From contig NZ_KQ236688.1 in assembly GCF_001183545.1 (NCBI RefSeq), forward strand, positions 2,323,149 through 2,387,148: a stretch of 64,000 nucleotides of DNA, written 5' to 3'. Source of the stretch: Cellvibrio sp. pealriver (GTDB taxonomy: Bacteria; Pseudomonadota; Gammaproteobacteria; Pseudomonadales; Cellvibrionaceae). The notes below the pieces were generated by a model. It searched no databases. It was not told the DNA's origin and worked only from the letters and a program-made list of their open reading frames with translations. Both the position numbers and the translations under genes were made by a program. The first letter of the stretch is position 1; every line of letters starts with the position of its first letter. Positions 18,621 through 26,871 of the stretch are shown here, piece after piece.

Positions 18621-19724
18621 TTATGATGCTAACACTTTGATCGCAATTTCAGAGCCAGGCAAACCATCTTGGGCGATCAGGATAATCATCCCTAAAAACA
18701 CCGCTACCACTGCCAGATACCATAACACCGAGAACCAGATACCGTAGGATTTTAACGGTGTAATATCTTCTGCCAAGCCCACCTTCCAACCTGTAACAAT
18801 ATCAATCACACCCAGCACAATAAAAAAGGTGATGAAATAAAAACCCAATTTCCACGCTAATACAAAACACACTGCAGAAATCGCAAGCAGCGCAACCAAT
18901 GCCAGGTAGTTACGCCCGGAAAACACCAATGCTTTCACTACTCGCCCACCATCGAGTGGATACACAGGAATCAAATTAAATAAATTTAACAACGCACTGG
19001 TCGATGCAACCAAACCGGCAAAATGGCTGTCGGTAACGAGATACACAATGTAAAACACCACGGTCATGATTAAACCGAACACCGGCCCCATCATGGAAAT
19101 ATAGACATCCTGCCAGCGGGTTTTGGGCATATCACCGACGGCAATGCCGCCCACAAATGGAATCAAGTACATGCCTTTCGTTGGTAGTCCGCATTTTTTC
19201 ATCGCGCGCAAATGGCCATACTCATGAAACACCAATACCCCAATCAACGCGAGCGCAAACTCAAGGGTGAACATCACGCTGTACACAGCAACCGATGCCG
19301 CAAGCAAAGCGACCTTAAACACCTGCACCGCTTTTAATAATTTGAAGGCAATCAAACCAATAGATAACCACGAGGTTGCAGGTTTTGTGTGTGCAGGTTC
19401 TTGTGTTGCGATGGAGTCTGCAGGTGCCACTTGCTCATCAACTACTGGCAAAACCAACGGCGCGGTCGCGTGCAATACCTGCAACTCATCCACCCAAAAC
19501 TCATAGGTCACTAGCGCTGCCGCCACATCCATACGATACGCCAAACGCGCTTCACCCACGCCATCCAGATTAAAACGGTATTCGTTTTGTGGGCCAAAAT
19601 TGCGCGTGTTAACCACCGGAGTAGCATCAACCAACACCACTTCTTCACCTGTACCCGGTGTTAATTCAACACGTATTTGCCTATCGGCATAATCAAACGA
19701 CAACAACTGCATGCTCTTTTGCAT
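18621..19724 (-). CDS. M50-family site-2 protease-like membrane metalloprotease
   Basis: A 367-residue protein. The N-terminal 100 residues are soluble and strand-rich. The C-terminal part contains several membrane segments, the zinc site HEYGH near residue 170, and the downstream LDGGR motif that supplies the third zinc ligand. This is the M50 peptidase layout (SpoIVFB and RseP relatives), which cut substrates within the membrane. It lacks the PDZ domain of RseP and belongs to the simpler M50B-like group. The substrate is not predictable. The gene is alone between convergent and divergent neighbours. Confidence 0.85.
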   Translation of the reverse strand: MQKSMQLLSFDYADRQIRVELTPGTGEEVVLVDATPVVNTRNFGPQNEYRFNLDGVGEARLAYRMDVAAALVTYEFWVDELQVLHATAPLVLPVVDEQVAPADSIATQEPAHTKPATSWLSIGLIAFKLLKAVQVFKVALLAASVAVYSVMFTLEFALALIGVLVFHEYGHLRAMKKCGLPTKGMYLIPFVGGIAVGDMPKTRWQDVYISMMGPVFGLIMTVVFYIVYLVTDSHFAGLVASTSALLNLFNLIPVYPLDGGRVVKALVFSGRNYLALVALLAISAVCFVLAWKLGFYFITFFIVLGVIDIVTGWKVGLAEDITPLKSYGIWFSVLWYLAVVAVFLGMIILIAQDGLPGSEIAIKVLAS

Positions 19725-19806
19725 AACGACAACTCAACTACAGCTTAAACATCAAAGATCGGGATTTGCTGGCCTCAGCCTGCGCTTGGGCATAAACTAT
19801 GCGCTT

Positions 19807-19837
19807 TATTTGCAGCACACTCTATTTGCAGCACACT
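19807..19837. repeat. Two tandem copies of a 15-base unit
   Basis: TATTTGCAGCACACT occurs at 19807-19821 and 19823-19837, a 16-base period, in the spacer between the divergent M50 and CvfB genes. Probably a local duplication. Confidence 0.7.
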
Positions 19838-19918
19838 ATTCCAGATTTTTCACTCCTGCAGACATCTCGCTACAGTAGACTTCTATAGAACAGGCACCAA
19901 AACAGGCACAGGCTTCCC

Positions 19919-20752
19919 ATGTTACAAATCGGTAGAATCAACCGCTTAACCATCATCAAACATACTGACTTCGGCATTTTTCTTGATGGTGGCAAGTTTG
20001 GCAACATTTTATTACCCAAACGCCATGTCACCGACGACATGAAAATCGGTTTACCGCTGGATGTTTTTATTTATCTGGATTCCGATGATTGCATTATCGC
20101 CACCACACTCACGCCCAAAGCCATGGTCGGTGAATGTGCATTTTTAGAAGTCAAAGAGGTCAATAACGTCGGTGCATTTCTCGATTGGGGCTTACCCAAA
20201 GATTTGCTCGTACCCTATGGCGAACAACACAAACCTATGGAAGCTGGCCGCTCTTACGTGGTGTGTATTTATCTGGATGAATACACCGGCCGCATTACTG
20301 CATCATCACGCCTGAGCCGCCACCTTGAAGAACGCGCAAGCGGCCTGCGTGCGCAACAAGCTGTTGATTTATTAATTTGTGGCCGCAGCGATATGGGCTA
20401 CAAAGCCGTTATTAACCACACACACCTGGGTTTGGTTTTCCGCGATGAAGCATTCCGCACACTGCTCTACGGTGAAAAAGTAAAAGGTTATATCAAAAGC
20501 ATCCGTCCCGACCGCAAAATTGATTTGAGCTTGCAAGCGCAGGCACGCGACAGTAAAGATGATTTAGCAGAAAAAATTCTCGCCGATTTACAACGCCGCG
20601 GCGGCACATCTTACCTGACAGACAAAAGCGAGCCAGAAGAGATCTATAAAGCGTTTAATGTTAGTAAAGGCAATTACAAAAATGCACTGAGCTTACTTTA
20701 CAAGCAACGTAAAATTTTAATCACCAAAGAAAAAATTACGTTGGTGCAATAA
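19919..20752 (+). CDS. CvfB-like S1 RNA-binding protein
   Basis: A 277-residue protein. It consists of several consecutive S1/OB-type beta barrels (first at residues 1-60, second at about 65-130, third at about 150-210) and a C-terminal winged-helix segment (PEEIYKAFNVSKGNYKNAL). That is the domain order of CvfB/YitL, a cytosolic RNA-binding regulator first described in Gram-positive bacteria as affecting virulence gene expression; its role in Proteobacteria is unclear. The start at 19919 matches the conserved N-terminus. The Gfo/Idh gene follows 25 bases later and may be in the same transcript. Confidence 0.85.
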   Translation: MLQIGRINRLTIIKHTDFGIFLDGGKFGNILLPKRHVTDDMKIGLPLDVFIYLDSDDCIIATTLTPKAMVGECAFLEVKEVNNVGAFLDWGLPKDLLVPYGEQHKPMEAGRSYVVCIYLDEYTGRITASSRLSRHLEERASGLRAQQAVDLLICGRSDMGYKAVINHTHLGLVFRDEAFRTLLYGEKVKGYIKSIRPDRKIDLSLQAQARDSKDDLAEKILADLQRRGGTSYLTDKSEPEEIYKAFNVSKGNYKNALSLLYKQRKILITKEKITLVQ

Positions 20753-20777
20753 GAGTAAAGGTGGAGCAATAACAACA

Positions 20778-21773
20778 ATGACTGATGTAAATAAAACCAT
20801 CCGCTGGGGCATTATCGGTGTCGGTGATGTGTGTGAAGTAAAAAGTGGCCCCGGATTTTACAAAACGCCCCATTCAGAACTGGTTGCGGTGATGCGCCGC
20901 AACGGCGAAAAAGCTAAAGACTTCGCGCAGCGTCATCAGGTAGCACACTGGTACGATAACGCCGAGGCACTGCTCGCCAATCCGGATATAAACGCTATTT
21001 ATATCGCCACACCACCGGCGCAACATAAAGACTATGCCATCGCCGCATTACAAGCGGGGAAAAACGTCTATATCGAAAAACCGGTTACGCTTAACGCAGC
21101 AGAATGCGATGCAATTATCGCAGCGGAAAAAACCAGCGGCAAAAAAGTCAGCGTTGCGCATTACCGCCGTTATGTACCTTGCTTTATGAAAGTCGCCGAA
21201 TTGATTCGCACCGGTGCCATTGGTGATGTACTCATGGTGCAGGTGGATATGTTGCGGCCAGTAAAAGATAAAATTATTGCCGAAACCGAGGAAAATTGGC
21301 GAGTAAACCCTGCACTATCGGGCGGCGGTTTATTTCACGATTTATCCCCTCACCAGCTTGATCTTATGTTGTATTGGTTTGGATCAGTCGTACAAGCAAG
21401 CGGTTTTGGTTACAACCAACGGCAATTCAATGCAGCAGATGATTGCGTACATGGCTGGGCAAAATTTGATAGCGGCGTAGTGTTGCAAGGGCGCTGGCAT
21501 TACGCAGTCGCACCGGAACAAACACGCGACCTGTGCGAAGTTATCGGAACCGCAGGGAAATTGTCGATCAATTTTTTTGGCCAACAAGTTATTCGCTTGA
21601 GCAATGCAGAAGGCGAACAGGAAATGGTTATTCCCAATCCGCAACACATCCAACAGCCGATGATTGAACAAGTAAATCGCTATTTCCGCGGAGAACAGGA
21701 TAATCCGTGCAGCGTGAGCGAAGCCAAAAAAGTGATGGAGTTGATTGATTGTTTTAGTCAGCCGATGAATTAA
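20778..21773 (+). CDS. Gfo/Idh/MocA-family NAD(P)-dependent oxidoreductase
   Basis: A 331-residue protein with an N-terminal Rossmann fold (WGIIGVGDV at residues 9-17), the EKPVTLNAAE motif near residue 100 and a C-terminal alpha/beta domain with the HYRRYVP segment. It is probably a cytosolic dehydrogenase or isomerase acting on a sugar or inositol derivative; the substrate is not clear from sequence. It follows the CvfB-like gene with a 25-base gap and is followed by a repeat element. Confidence 0.85.
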   Translation: MTDVNKTIRWGIIGVGDVCEVKSGPGFYKTPHSELVAVMRRNGEKAKDFAQRHQVAHWYDNAEALLANPDINAIYIATPPAQHKDYAIAALQAGKNVYIEKPVTLNAAECDAIIAAEKTSGKKVSVAHYRRYVPCFMKVAELIRTGAIGDVLMVQVDMLRPVKDKIIAETEENWRVNPALSGGGLFHDLSPHQLDLMLYWFGSVVQASGFGYNQRQFNAADDCVHGWAKFDSGVVLQGRWHYAVAPEQTRDLCEVIGTAGKLSINFFGQQVIRLSNAEGEQEMVIPNPQHIQQPMIEQVNRYFRGEQDNPCSVSEAKKVMELIDCFSQPMN

Positions 21774-21782
21774 TACAACAAC

Positions 21783-21865
21783 GTAGCCCGTATGGAGCCT
21801 AGCGAAATACGGGATTCAACCCAACGCCACACACCCCGCAATCCGTTTCACTCCTTGCGGGCTAC
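21783..21865. repeat. 83-base imperfect palindromic repeat element
   Basis: The left arm GTAGCCCGTATGGAG faces the right arm CTCCTTGCGGGCTAC, with further imperfect pairing inward (ACGGG and CCCCGCA). This GTAGCCCG palindrome is a recognised type of dispersed extragenic repeat in proteobacterial genomes. Its right end supplies the TAG stop codon of the DUF1415 gene. Confidence 0.65.
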
Positions 21866-22416
21866 TTGTCAAAAAGATACGGAAACAATTTTTGTTTTTC
21901 TTCTGCTGTTAAACTTTCTACTCGCGCCTTATTAATCTCTGGAATTTCATCTACATCAGCGAAATATTCCAGTGCTTTTTCCAGACTCGCCTCGCGGATG
22001 ATATGCAAAACAGGATAAGGCGCGCGGTTGGTTAGATTTTCTGCATCGTCCGGTTCAGCATCGGCAAAGCAATAATCCGGATGAAACGTGGCGATCTGAT
22101 ATACACCTATCCAACGATTGCGTTTGAGCAGTTGGTCAGCCCAATTTAAAAACTGGTTGTAATCAAAAAAATCCTGTAAATGATTAGGGATGATGACTAA
22201 CGTGGTTTCTATTTCGCTGGCTGGTTTTTCGTCGAGCAATTCCATTTCACGCTGCAGGTCTTGCAATAAGTCTTCATCTTCCTGCGCATTGCTAACAACA
22301 AAACGCACGCGATTTTCACGCGTAGGCTTGGCGGAAAACGGGCAAAGATTTAAGCCAATCACGACCTCATTTAACCAACGGGTCACATTGGCAATCACCA
22401 GCGCGTTTGTGTCCAT
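21862..22416 (-). CDS. DUF1415 family protein
   Basis: A 184-residue cytosolic protein matching DUF1415. It begins with a WLNEVVIGLNLCPFS-like block and later holds a TLVIIPN segment, a NRWIGVYQIATFHPDY motif and RAPYPVLHIIREASL. These are conserved across the family, whose function is unknown. The stop codon lies inside a palindromic repeat, so the C-terminal residues may be altered from the ancestral protein. Two bases separate its start from the stop of the DUF1456 gene, so the two are probably co-translated. Confidence 0.85.
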   Translation of the reverse strand: MDTNALVIANVTRWLNEVVIGLNLCPFSAKPTRENRVRFVVSNAQEDEDLLQDLQREMELLDEKPASEIETTLVIIPNHLQDFFDYNQFLNWADQLLKRNRWIGVYQIATFHPDYCFADAEPDDAENLTNRAPYPVLHIIREASLEKALEYFADVDEIPEINKARVESLTAEEKQKLFPYLFDK

Positions 22417-22418
22417 CC

Positions 22419-22901
22419 TTAAACCCCGGCAGCACGCTGCTGCAATAACAATCCGAGCCCCTCAATAAAATCGAGCACCAAGCTATCATCGCAAACTTTG
22501 TAATGCTCGTGACCGGGTTTGCGGAACAGTGCAGACAAATCGGATTTGGTTAATTCAATGGTTGCCAACTTAAGCGCATCGCGCACATCCTGCTCATGCA
22601 AGTTGAAAGCGATACGCAATTTTTTCAGAACATCATTGTTGGAAATTTTGTGGTGTTTTTCGATGACTTCCGGTTGGGCATCTGCCTTTTTGCCGCGCTT
22701 TTGGTCGATTAAATTATTCAGAAAAATAAGCAGAATATATTCCGGCATTGATTCAAAGCCGGGTTGATAATCGGTTTTAAGCAGGTTAGCGACTTCTTTT
22801 TCGCTCAACTCAATATCCGATTGCGCAAACAATGCCTGAACTTGCTCTACCGTTAACGGCAGGGATTGCGTCAGTTTACGGAAAATATCATTGGTTCTCA
22901 T
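22419..22901 (-). CDS. yehS: DUF1456 family protein (YehS-like)
   Basis: A 160-residue cytosolic helical protein with two repeats of the DUF1456 fold, the first at about residues 1-65 and the second at about 85-150. Both contain the N(D)xLRKLR(I)A-like start and a helix bearing SxLFRKPGHE. E. coli YehS is the best-known member; its function is unsettled. It precedes the DUF1415 gene in a two-gene operon. The spacer to the divergent acetyltransferase gene is 61 bases. Confidence 0.85.
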   Translation of the reverse strand: MRTNDIFRKLTQSLPLTVEQVQALFAQSDIELSEKEVANLLKTDYQPGFESMPEYILLIFLNNLIDQKRGKKADAQPEVIEKHHKISNNDVLKKLRIAFNLHEQDVRDALKLATIELTKSDLSALFRKPGHEHYKVCDDSLVLDFIEGLGLLLQQRAAGV

Positions 22902-22962
22902 ACTATGGCTCTTTGAATGAATCAGTTAATTCGGGCATTCTACCGTAATAGATCCCATTCCC

Positions 22963-23514
22963 GTGAGCCAGCCGATGAATCCTTTTACCGAAGTAAACCC
23001 GCATGACCCGCAGCTCAGGGCTGAACGCAAACGCGCAAAGCAACTTTGCCAGCAACTCAACGCCCTGCCCGCCGATCAAATCAAAGCGCGCAAACCGATT
23101 TATCAACAACTCTTCGGGCAAGTATCCAGCGCCTATATCGAACCGAATTTCTACTGCGATTACGGCAGCAATATTTTTTTGGGCGAAAAATTTTATGCCA
23201 ATCACAACTGCGTGATTCTGGATTGCGCCGAAGTCCGTATTGGCGACCGCGTCATGTTCGGCCCAAGCGTACAGATTTATGCAACAACCCATCCACTCGA
23301 CCCGCTTGAACGTGCAACCGGCAAGGAATTTTGTGCAGCCGTCACCATTGGTGATGATTGCTGGATTGGCGGCGGCGCAATTATTTTGGCAGGCGTAACC
23401 ATCGGCAAAGGTTCGGTCGTTGGTGCAGGCAGTGTAGTGACAAAAGATATTCCCGAAGGCGTTGTTGCGGTGGGAAATCCTTGCTCAGTAATTAGATCAA
23501 CAAGTAACAATTAA
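22963..23514 (+). CDS. Maltose/galactoside O-acetyltransferase-like enzyme
   Basis: A 183-residue hexapeptide-repeat acetyltransferase. An N-terminal helical domain (about 1-60) leads into a left-handed beta-helix with the family signatures NCVILDCAEVRIG, the catalytic histidine region TTHPLDP, and repeats such as VTIGDDCWIGGGAIIL. It transfers acetyl from acetyl-CoA to sugar hydroxyls and may protect against sugar overload or acetylate an unknown acceptor. The GTG at 22963 or ATG at 22975 could start it; neither has a clear ribosome site. Confidence 0.88.
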   Translation: MSQPMNPFTEVNPHDPQLRAERKRAKQLCQQLNALPADQIKARKPIYQQLFGQVSSAYIEPNFYCDYGSNIFLGEKFYANHNCVILDCAEVRIGDRVMFGPSVQIYATTHPLDPLERATGKEFCAAVTIGDDCWIGGGAIILAGVTIGKGSVVGAGSVVTKDIPEGVVAVGNPCSVIRSTSNN

Positions 23515-23594
23515 GTACTACCGAATCAACATCCCACCGCATTATCAAGATCGCAACATGTCGAAATTTCTTACAAAAAGACCTTGCCAAAAAA

Positions 23595-23625
23595 TATAAA
23601 TTTCTATAAGCGATTGAAATTTATA
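23595..23625. promoter_or_regulatory. 10-base perfect inverted repeat upstream of the sigma-54 promoter
   Basis: TATAAATTTC at 23595-23604 faces GAAATTTATA at 23616-23625, with 11 bases between. It ends 14 bases ahead of the -24 element and could bind an activator or bending protein. Confidence 0.4.
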
Positions 23626-23638
23626 ATTATTTTCAATA

Positions 23639-23654
23639 TGGCACCTGATGTGCT
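23639..23654 (+). promoter_or_regulatory. Sigma-54 type -24/-12 promoter for the PEP-CTERM gene
   Basis: TGGCACCTGATGTGCT has GG at 23640-23641 and GC at 23652-23653, exactly ten bases apart, with the TGGCAC core. This fits the RpoN consensus. PEP-CTERM genes are commonly under an RpoN/PrsR-type regulator, which supports the call. Confidence 0.65.
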
Positions 23655-23712
23655 ATTTGGGCGCCGAGGTGATGGCACCTCAATTAACTCTTTTCAAAGG
23701 AAACGAACCACT

Positions 23713-24309
23713 ATGAAAATGTTTTTTACTGCCCTTATGCTGTTGGCCACCTGCTCTGCAAACGCAGCTTTAATTGATTTCACTTCTGAATCTATTGGCT
23801 ACAAAGCGAATGGATACACAGTAAGCGGCGTACAGCTGTTTGACACCATGGGCAGCGAATTAGATGTGTATGATTACGGTCATCAATCACACGGAAATGC
23901 TCTGGCGGTGAATAGCGACGACCAAAGCCAGTTGAAAATGATTTTCTCAAATGTTTACAGCTTTCTGTCACTTGACTTTGGAAACGATGATGCCGGTTAC
24001 TCCAACGCAGGCGACCTTGCAATGCTGTCATTGTTTCTGGATGGCGTAAATGTAGGTAGCACCACCGTCGTACTTAACCGCGATGACTACATGAACCAGT
24101 CAATCAGCCTGTCTGGTATCAATTTCAACTCAGCAATTTTCGCTTATGTTGATGCTACGTTTAATCCAATTAACCTGATTGAAGTTGTCGATAATATTTC
24201 TTTCGACGGCATTCAAAGTAACGTTCCAGAATCAAGCAGCTTCATCCTGATGATGATGGGTTTGATGGGTGTATTTCTGGCGCGTCGTCGCGCACAACGC
24301 AACGCTTAA
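23713..24309 (+). CDS. PEP-CTERM sorting-domain exported protein
   Basis: A 198-residue protein with a cleavable signal peptide (about residues 1-20, ending ANA). A strand-rich mature region follows, with a C-terminal anchor comprising VPESSSF, a hydrophobic helix and a RRRAQR tail. The motif is a variant (VPES rather than VPEP). PEP-CTERM proteins are processed by exosortase and often belong to exopolysaccharide or biofilm systems. The start at ATG 23713 follows AAAGGA; an in-frame start at 23584 lies upstream of the promoter. A strong terminator follows the stop, so it is monocistronic. No exosortase gene is in the window. Confidence 0.82.
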   Translation: MKMFFTALMLLATCSANAALIDFTSESIGYKANGYTVSGVQLFDTMGSELDVYDYGHQSHGNALAVNSDDQSQLKMIFSNVYSFLSLDFGNDDAGYSNAGDLAMLSLFLDGVNVGSTTVVLNRDDYMNQSISLSGINFNSAIFAYVDATFNPINLIEVVDNISFDGIQSNVPESSSFILMMMGLMGVFLARRRAQRNA

Positions 24310-24330
24310 TTTTCAATAGCGTTTTGCGAT

Positions 24331-24365
24331 AAAAAGGGCGGCTGAACTATCAGCCGCCCTTTTTA
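24331..24365. terminator. Terminator after the PEP-CTERM gene
   Basis: AAAAAGGGCGGCTGA pairs with TCAGCCGCCCTTTTT around ACTA, followed by T-rich sequence. Confidence 0.9.
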
Positions 24366-24487
24366 TTTTCCGAGAGAATTATCGTCTCCACAAACATGCA
24401 CCATCGGCACAACTGACATTTGTGCAAGTAAAATCAAAAGTAATACCGCATTTCCCTAATCAGCCTCGGACTGACCAGTCCATTCAT

Positions 24488-25678
24488 TTAATCCAAAATA
24501 ATATGCGGCAAAAATCGCGACGAATCTTTGGTGATGAGCGTTGCATCTTCGCGGATACAAATACCCGCAGCGCTATCGCCTACTACCCAGCTGCCGAGCA
24601 TTGCGTAAGTATCGGCATTGCGGTATTCATCGCGATACTTTGGCAGTGCGTGAAAAGCCTGACGAATATAACGGCCGTCGCTATACGGGCCTGCAGCAGA
24701 CATTTTTTCACCGTTGGCGGTAATGAGATCGACGTTCGCACCTTCGCGTGAAAATAGCGGTTTGCGCACCCATCCTGCGCCAAAAGGTTCGCTGGATGCC
24801 GTTTCAAAAAACGCGGGTAACAAATTGGGATGATTGGGGTAGCGCGCCCACAGCAGCGGCAAAATACCTTTGTTGGATAACAGCATTTTCCATGCGGGCT
24901 CGATCATTTGGGTATTCGCGGCAGTGATAGCGCGGGCGAAATCTTCCTGCACCATAAATTCCCAGGGGTACAACTTGAACAAACCTTTAATTGGCTGATC
25001 ATCAAGATCGACAAACTGTTCGTTATCGCCATTTTTATCCGCAATGACACCAATATCTTCCAGTGGAATATAACGAACATCCACGCCTGCTTGCGCGGCC
25101 ATATCCATTAAATAATTCACGGTACCGCGATCTTCAATATTGTCGCGCACGCTGGTGAAATAAAACGGTTGAGGCAAACTCAAATGTGCAAAGGCTTGTT
25201 CAATTTTGTCGTGCAGGGAATTGAATTGATCAGCACCTTCAGGCAGTACACCATTTTTAATTTGATCTTCCAACCAGACCCATTGGAAAAATCCGGTTTC
25301 AAATAATGATGTTGGTGTGTCGTAATTTAATTCCAACAATTTGGCGGGGCCAAAACCGTTGTACACCAAATCCATACGGCCGTACAAATGCGGCTCGCCC
25401 TTGTTCCAGGAATTCCACACGTAGCTCCAATAATCGCGCGGAATATTCAGCAGCGTGAGCATTTCTTCGCTGCGGGTAATATCGCCCACCATGTCCATCA
25501 CCATCTGGTGCAGTTCTTCGGTAGGCGCTTCCAGATCATTTTCAATTTGTTGCAAAGTGAATTGGTAGTAAGCGGTTTCATCCCAGTAGGGTTCGCCGTC
25601 GAAGGTGTGAAAATTAAATCCTACTTCTTCGGCGTAAGCGCGCCAATTAGCGCGCTCGGCAACACTGATGCGTTTCAT
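24488..25678 (-). CDS. yjfC: Glutathionylspermidine synthase-like ATP-grasp protein (YjfC/YgiC)
   Basis: A 396-residue protein of the glutathionylspermidine synthase C-terminal domain family. It shows the RPWE-like opening ERANWRAYAEEVGF, the NYDTPTSLFETGFFQW block, and WEFMVQEDF and LLPLLWARYPNHPNLLPAFFE segments that line the ATP-grasp site. It lacks the amidase domain of true Gsp synthetase. Such proteins are presumed ATP-dependent amide or thioester ligases with an unknown acceptor. It is the last gene of the yjfL-yjfM-yjfC order, three bases after the yjfM-like gene. Confidence 0.85.
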   Translation of the reverse strand: MKRISVAERANWRAYAEEVGFNFHTFDGEPYWDETAYYQFTLQQIENDLEAPTEELHQMVMDMVGDITRSEEMLTLLNIPRDYWSYVWNSWNKGEPHLYGRMDLVYNGFGPAKLLELNYDTPTSLFETGFFQWVWLEDQIKNGVLPEGADQFNSLHDKIEQAFAHLSLPQPFYFTSVRDNIEDRGTVNYLMDMAAQAGVDVRYIPLEDIGVIADKNGDNEQFVDLDDQPIKGLFKLYPWEFMVQEDFARAITAANTQMIEPAWKMLLSNKGILPLLWARYPNHPNLLPAFFETASSEPFGAGWVRKPLFSREGANVDLITANGEKMSAAGPYSDGRYIRQAFHALPKYRDEYRNADTYAMLGSWVVGDSAAGICIREDATLITKDSSRFLPHIILD

Positions 25679-25681
25679 GCA

Positions 25682-26266
25682 TTAACCACCAAAACTATTG
25701 CGCGATGCCGCTTGCGCACCAAAACCACCACGGCGCACCACTTGGCCTACTTGCGGTTTCACTTGTGATGGCTTCAGTGAGATAGGACCAATGCCGCCTG
25801 CAACCGGCGTGTTGGTTGCCGTGCGGAAAGTAGCGCGATCATCACGCGATTTGTACAGCGGTTGTGTAGGCACATTGGTTCCAGCGCCAGCACCTGCTGC
25901 TGCGGGTTGCTGTAAATTGGCACCGCCGCGATTCATCATTTGACCGGCGAGATAACCCATCATCATCGGCATAAATACGCTGCCGCCCGATGTGGTTTGT
26001 TGCGGTGCGGTTTCGCAATTGCCCGCACCAAAATCCACTTCGCATTCTTGTTTGTTTAAATATTTTGGCGCAACTTGCGGGTGCAATGCTTGCGCAGCGG
26101 CGTAATCGGCCTCGCACTGCGCAGCGCTATTTAATGCAGCAGCACTACATTCACTGGGGTCGGTAAATACCATCGCCTGTTCACGCTCTTCGCCACAACC
26201 GGCGAGCAACAAAGTAGCAACAGGAACCATTAATACCAAAGCGGCTTTTTTACTGCGTTTCATCAT
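25682..26266 (-). CDS. yjfM: DUF1190 lipoprotein (YjfM/YgiB-like)
   Basis: A 194-residue lipoprotein with signal peptide and lipobox (LLLAGC near residue 24). It has a cysteine-containing DUF1190 core (DPSECSAA, AAQCEADYAAA, NKQECEVDFG) and a glycine- and methionine-rich C-terminal half. The two ATGs at 26266 and 26263 overlap; AGGA sits just upstream. It precedes the yjfC-like gene by three bases and follows the yjfL-like gene by 17, so all three are one operon, as in E. coli yjfLMC. Function unknown. Confidence 0.85.
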   Translation of the reverse strand: MMKRSKKAALVLMVPVATLLLAGCGEEREQAMVFTDPSECSAAALNSAAQCEADYAAAQALHPQVAPKYLNKQECEVDFGAGNCETAPQQTTSGGSVFMPMMMGYLAGQMMNRGGANLQQPAAAGAGAGTNVPTQPLYKSRDDRATFRTATNTPVAGGIGPISLKPSQVKPQVGQVVRRGGFGAQAASRNSFGG

Positions 26267-26283
26267 TTGTTTCCTGTAAAAAA

Positions 26284-26697
26284 TTAATAACTCATACACG
26301 CGGCGTTGATCAGACCAACTGCAACAGCAGTGGCGGCAACAAAAATACCGGTAGCAATTTCACCTTGATTAATACGCTCAGGCAATTGCTTGACCGCTAC
26401 ACGCAACACCACAAAAGTCAGCACCTGAACAATTAACGCAACTGCGCCCCATACCGCACAATCCAACAATGACAATGAATTGGTAATTGCACTGGACAAC
26501 GGCAATGCAAAACCAATCAAGGCACCGCCAAAGGCAAGCGCTGCAGCGGGATTGTTCGCTTTTATCAGCGCCAGCTCGTCCTGCGGCGTTATCCAGGTGT
26601 AAATACGTACAAAAATCAGGACTAATACAATCGCCACAGCAAAATAGGCGAGAAAAGGTGGAATACCGTTGAGAGATGACAATGTGGTGGCAAGCAT
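26284..26697 (-). CDS. yjfL: DUF350 integral membrane protein (YjfL-like)
   Basis: A 137-residue inner-membrane protein with four hydrophobic segments (about residues 12-33, 50-70, 77-98 and 113-134) matching DUF350, the YjfL family. E. coli YjfL sits in the same order ahead of YjfM and YjfC. The role is unknown, though the three are presumed to work together. The ATG at 26697 has AAGGA suitably spaced upstream; a start at 26757 would add 20 residues with no family support. It is divergent from the HlyD-like gene. Confidence 0.85.
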   Translation of the reverse strand: MLATTLSSLNGIPPFLAYFAVAIVLVLIFVRIYTWITPQDELALIKANNPAAALAFGGALIGFALPLSSAITNSLSLLDCAVWGAVALIVQVLTFVVLRVAVKQLPERINQGEIATGIFVAATAVAVGLINAACMSY

Positions 26698-26871
26698 GGC
26701 GGTGTCCTTGACTGAAAAAATAAAAGGATGGAAATAAAACTGGGCGGATTCTGACATAAATCAAGGTTCAGCTCTATCTTGCCGAACCTGTGGATACTGC
26801 CTATAACTTTTACAATTATTTGCCTGTATTTCTGGCAGACTCGCCCGACAGCTTAATGTTCAGGGAATTGT

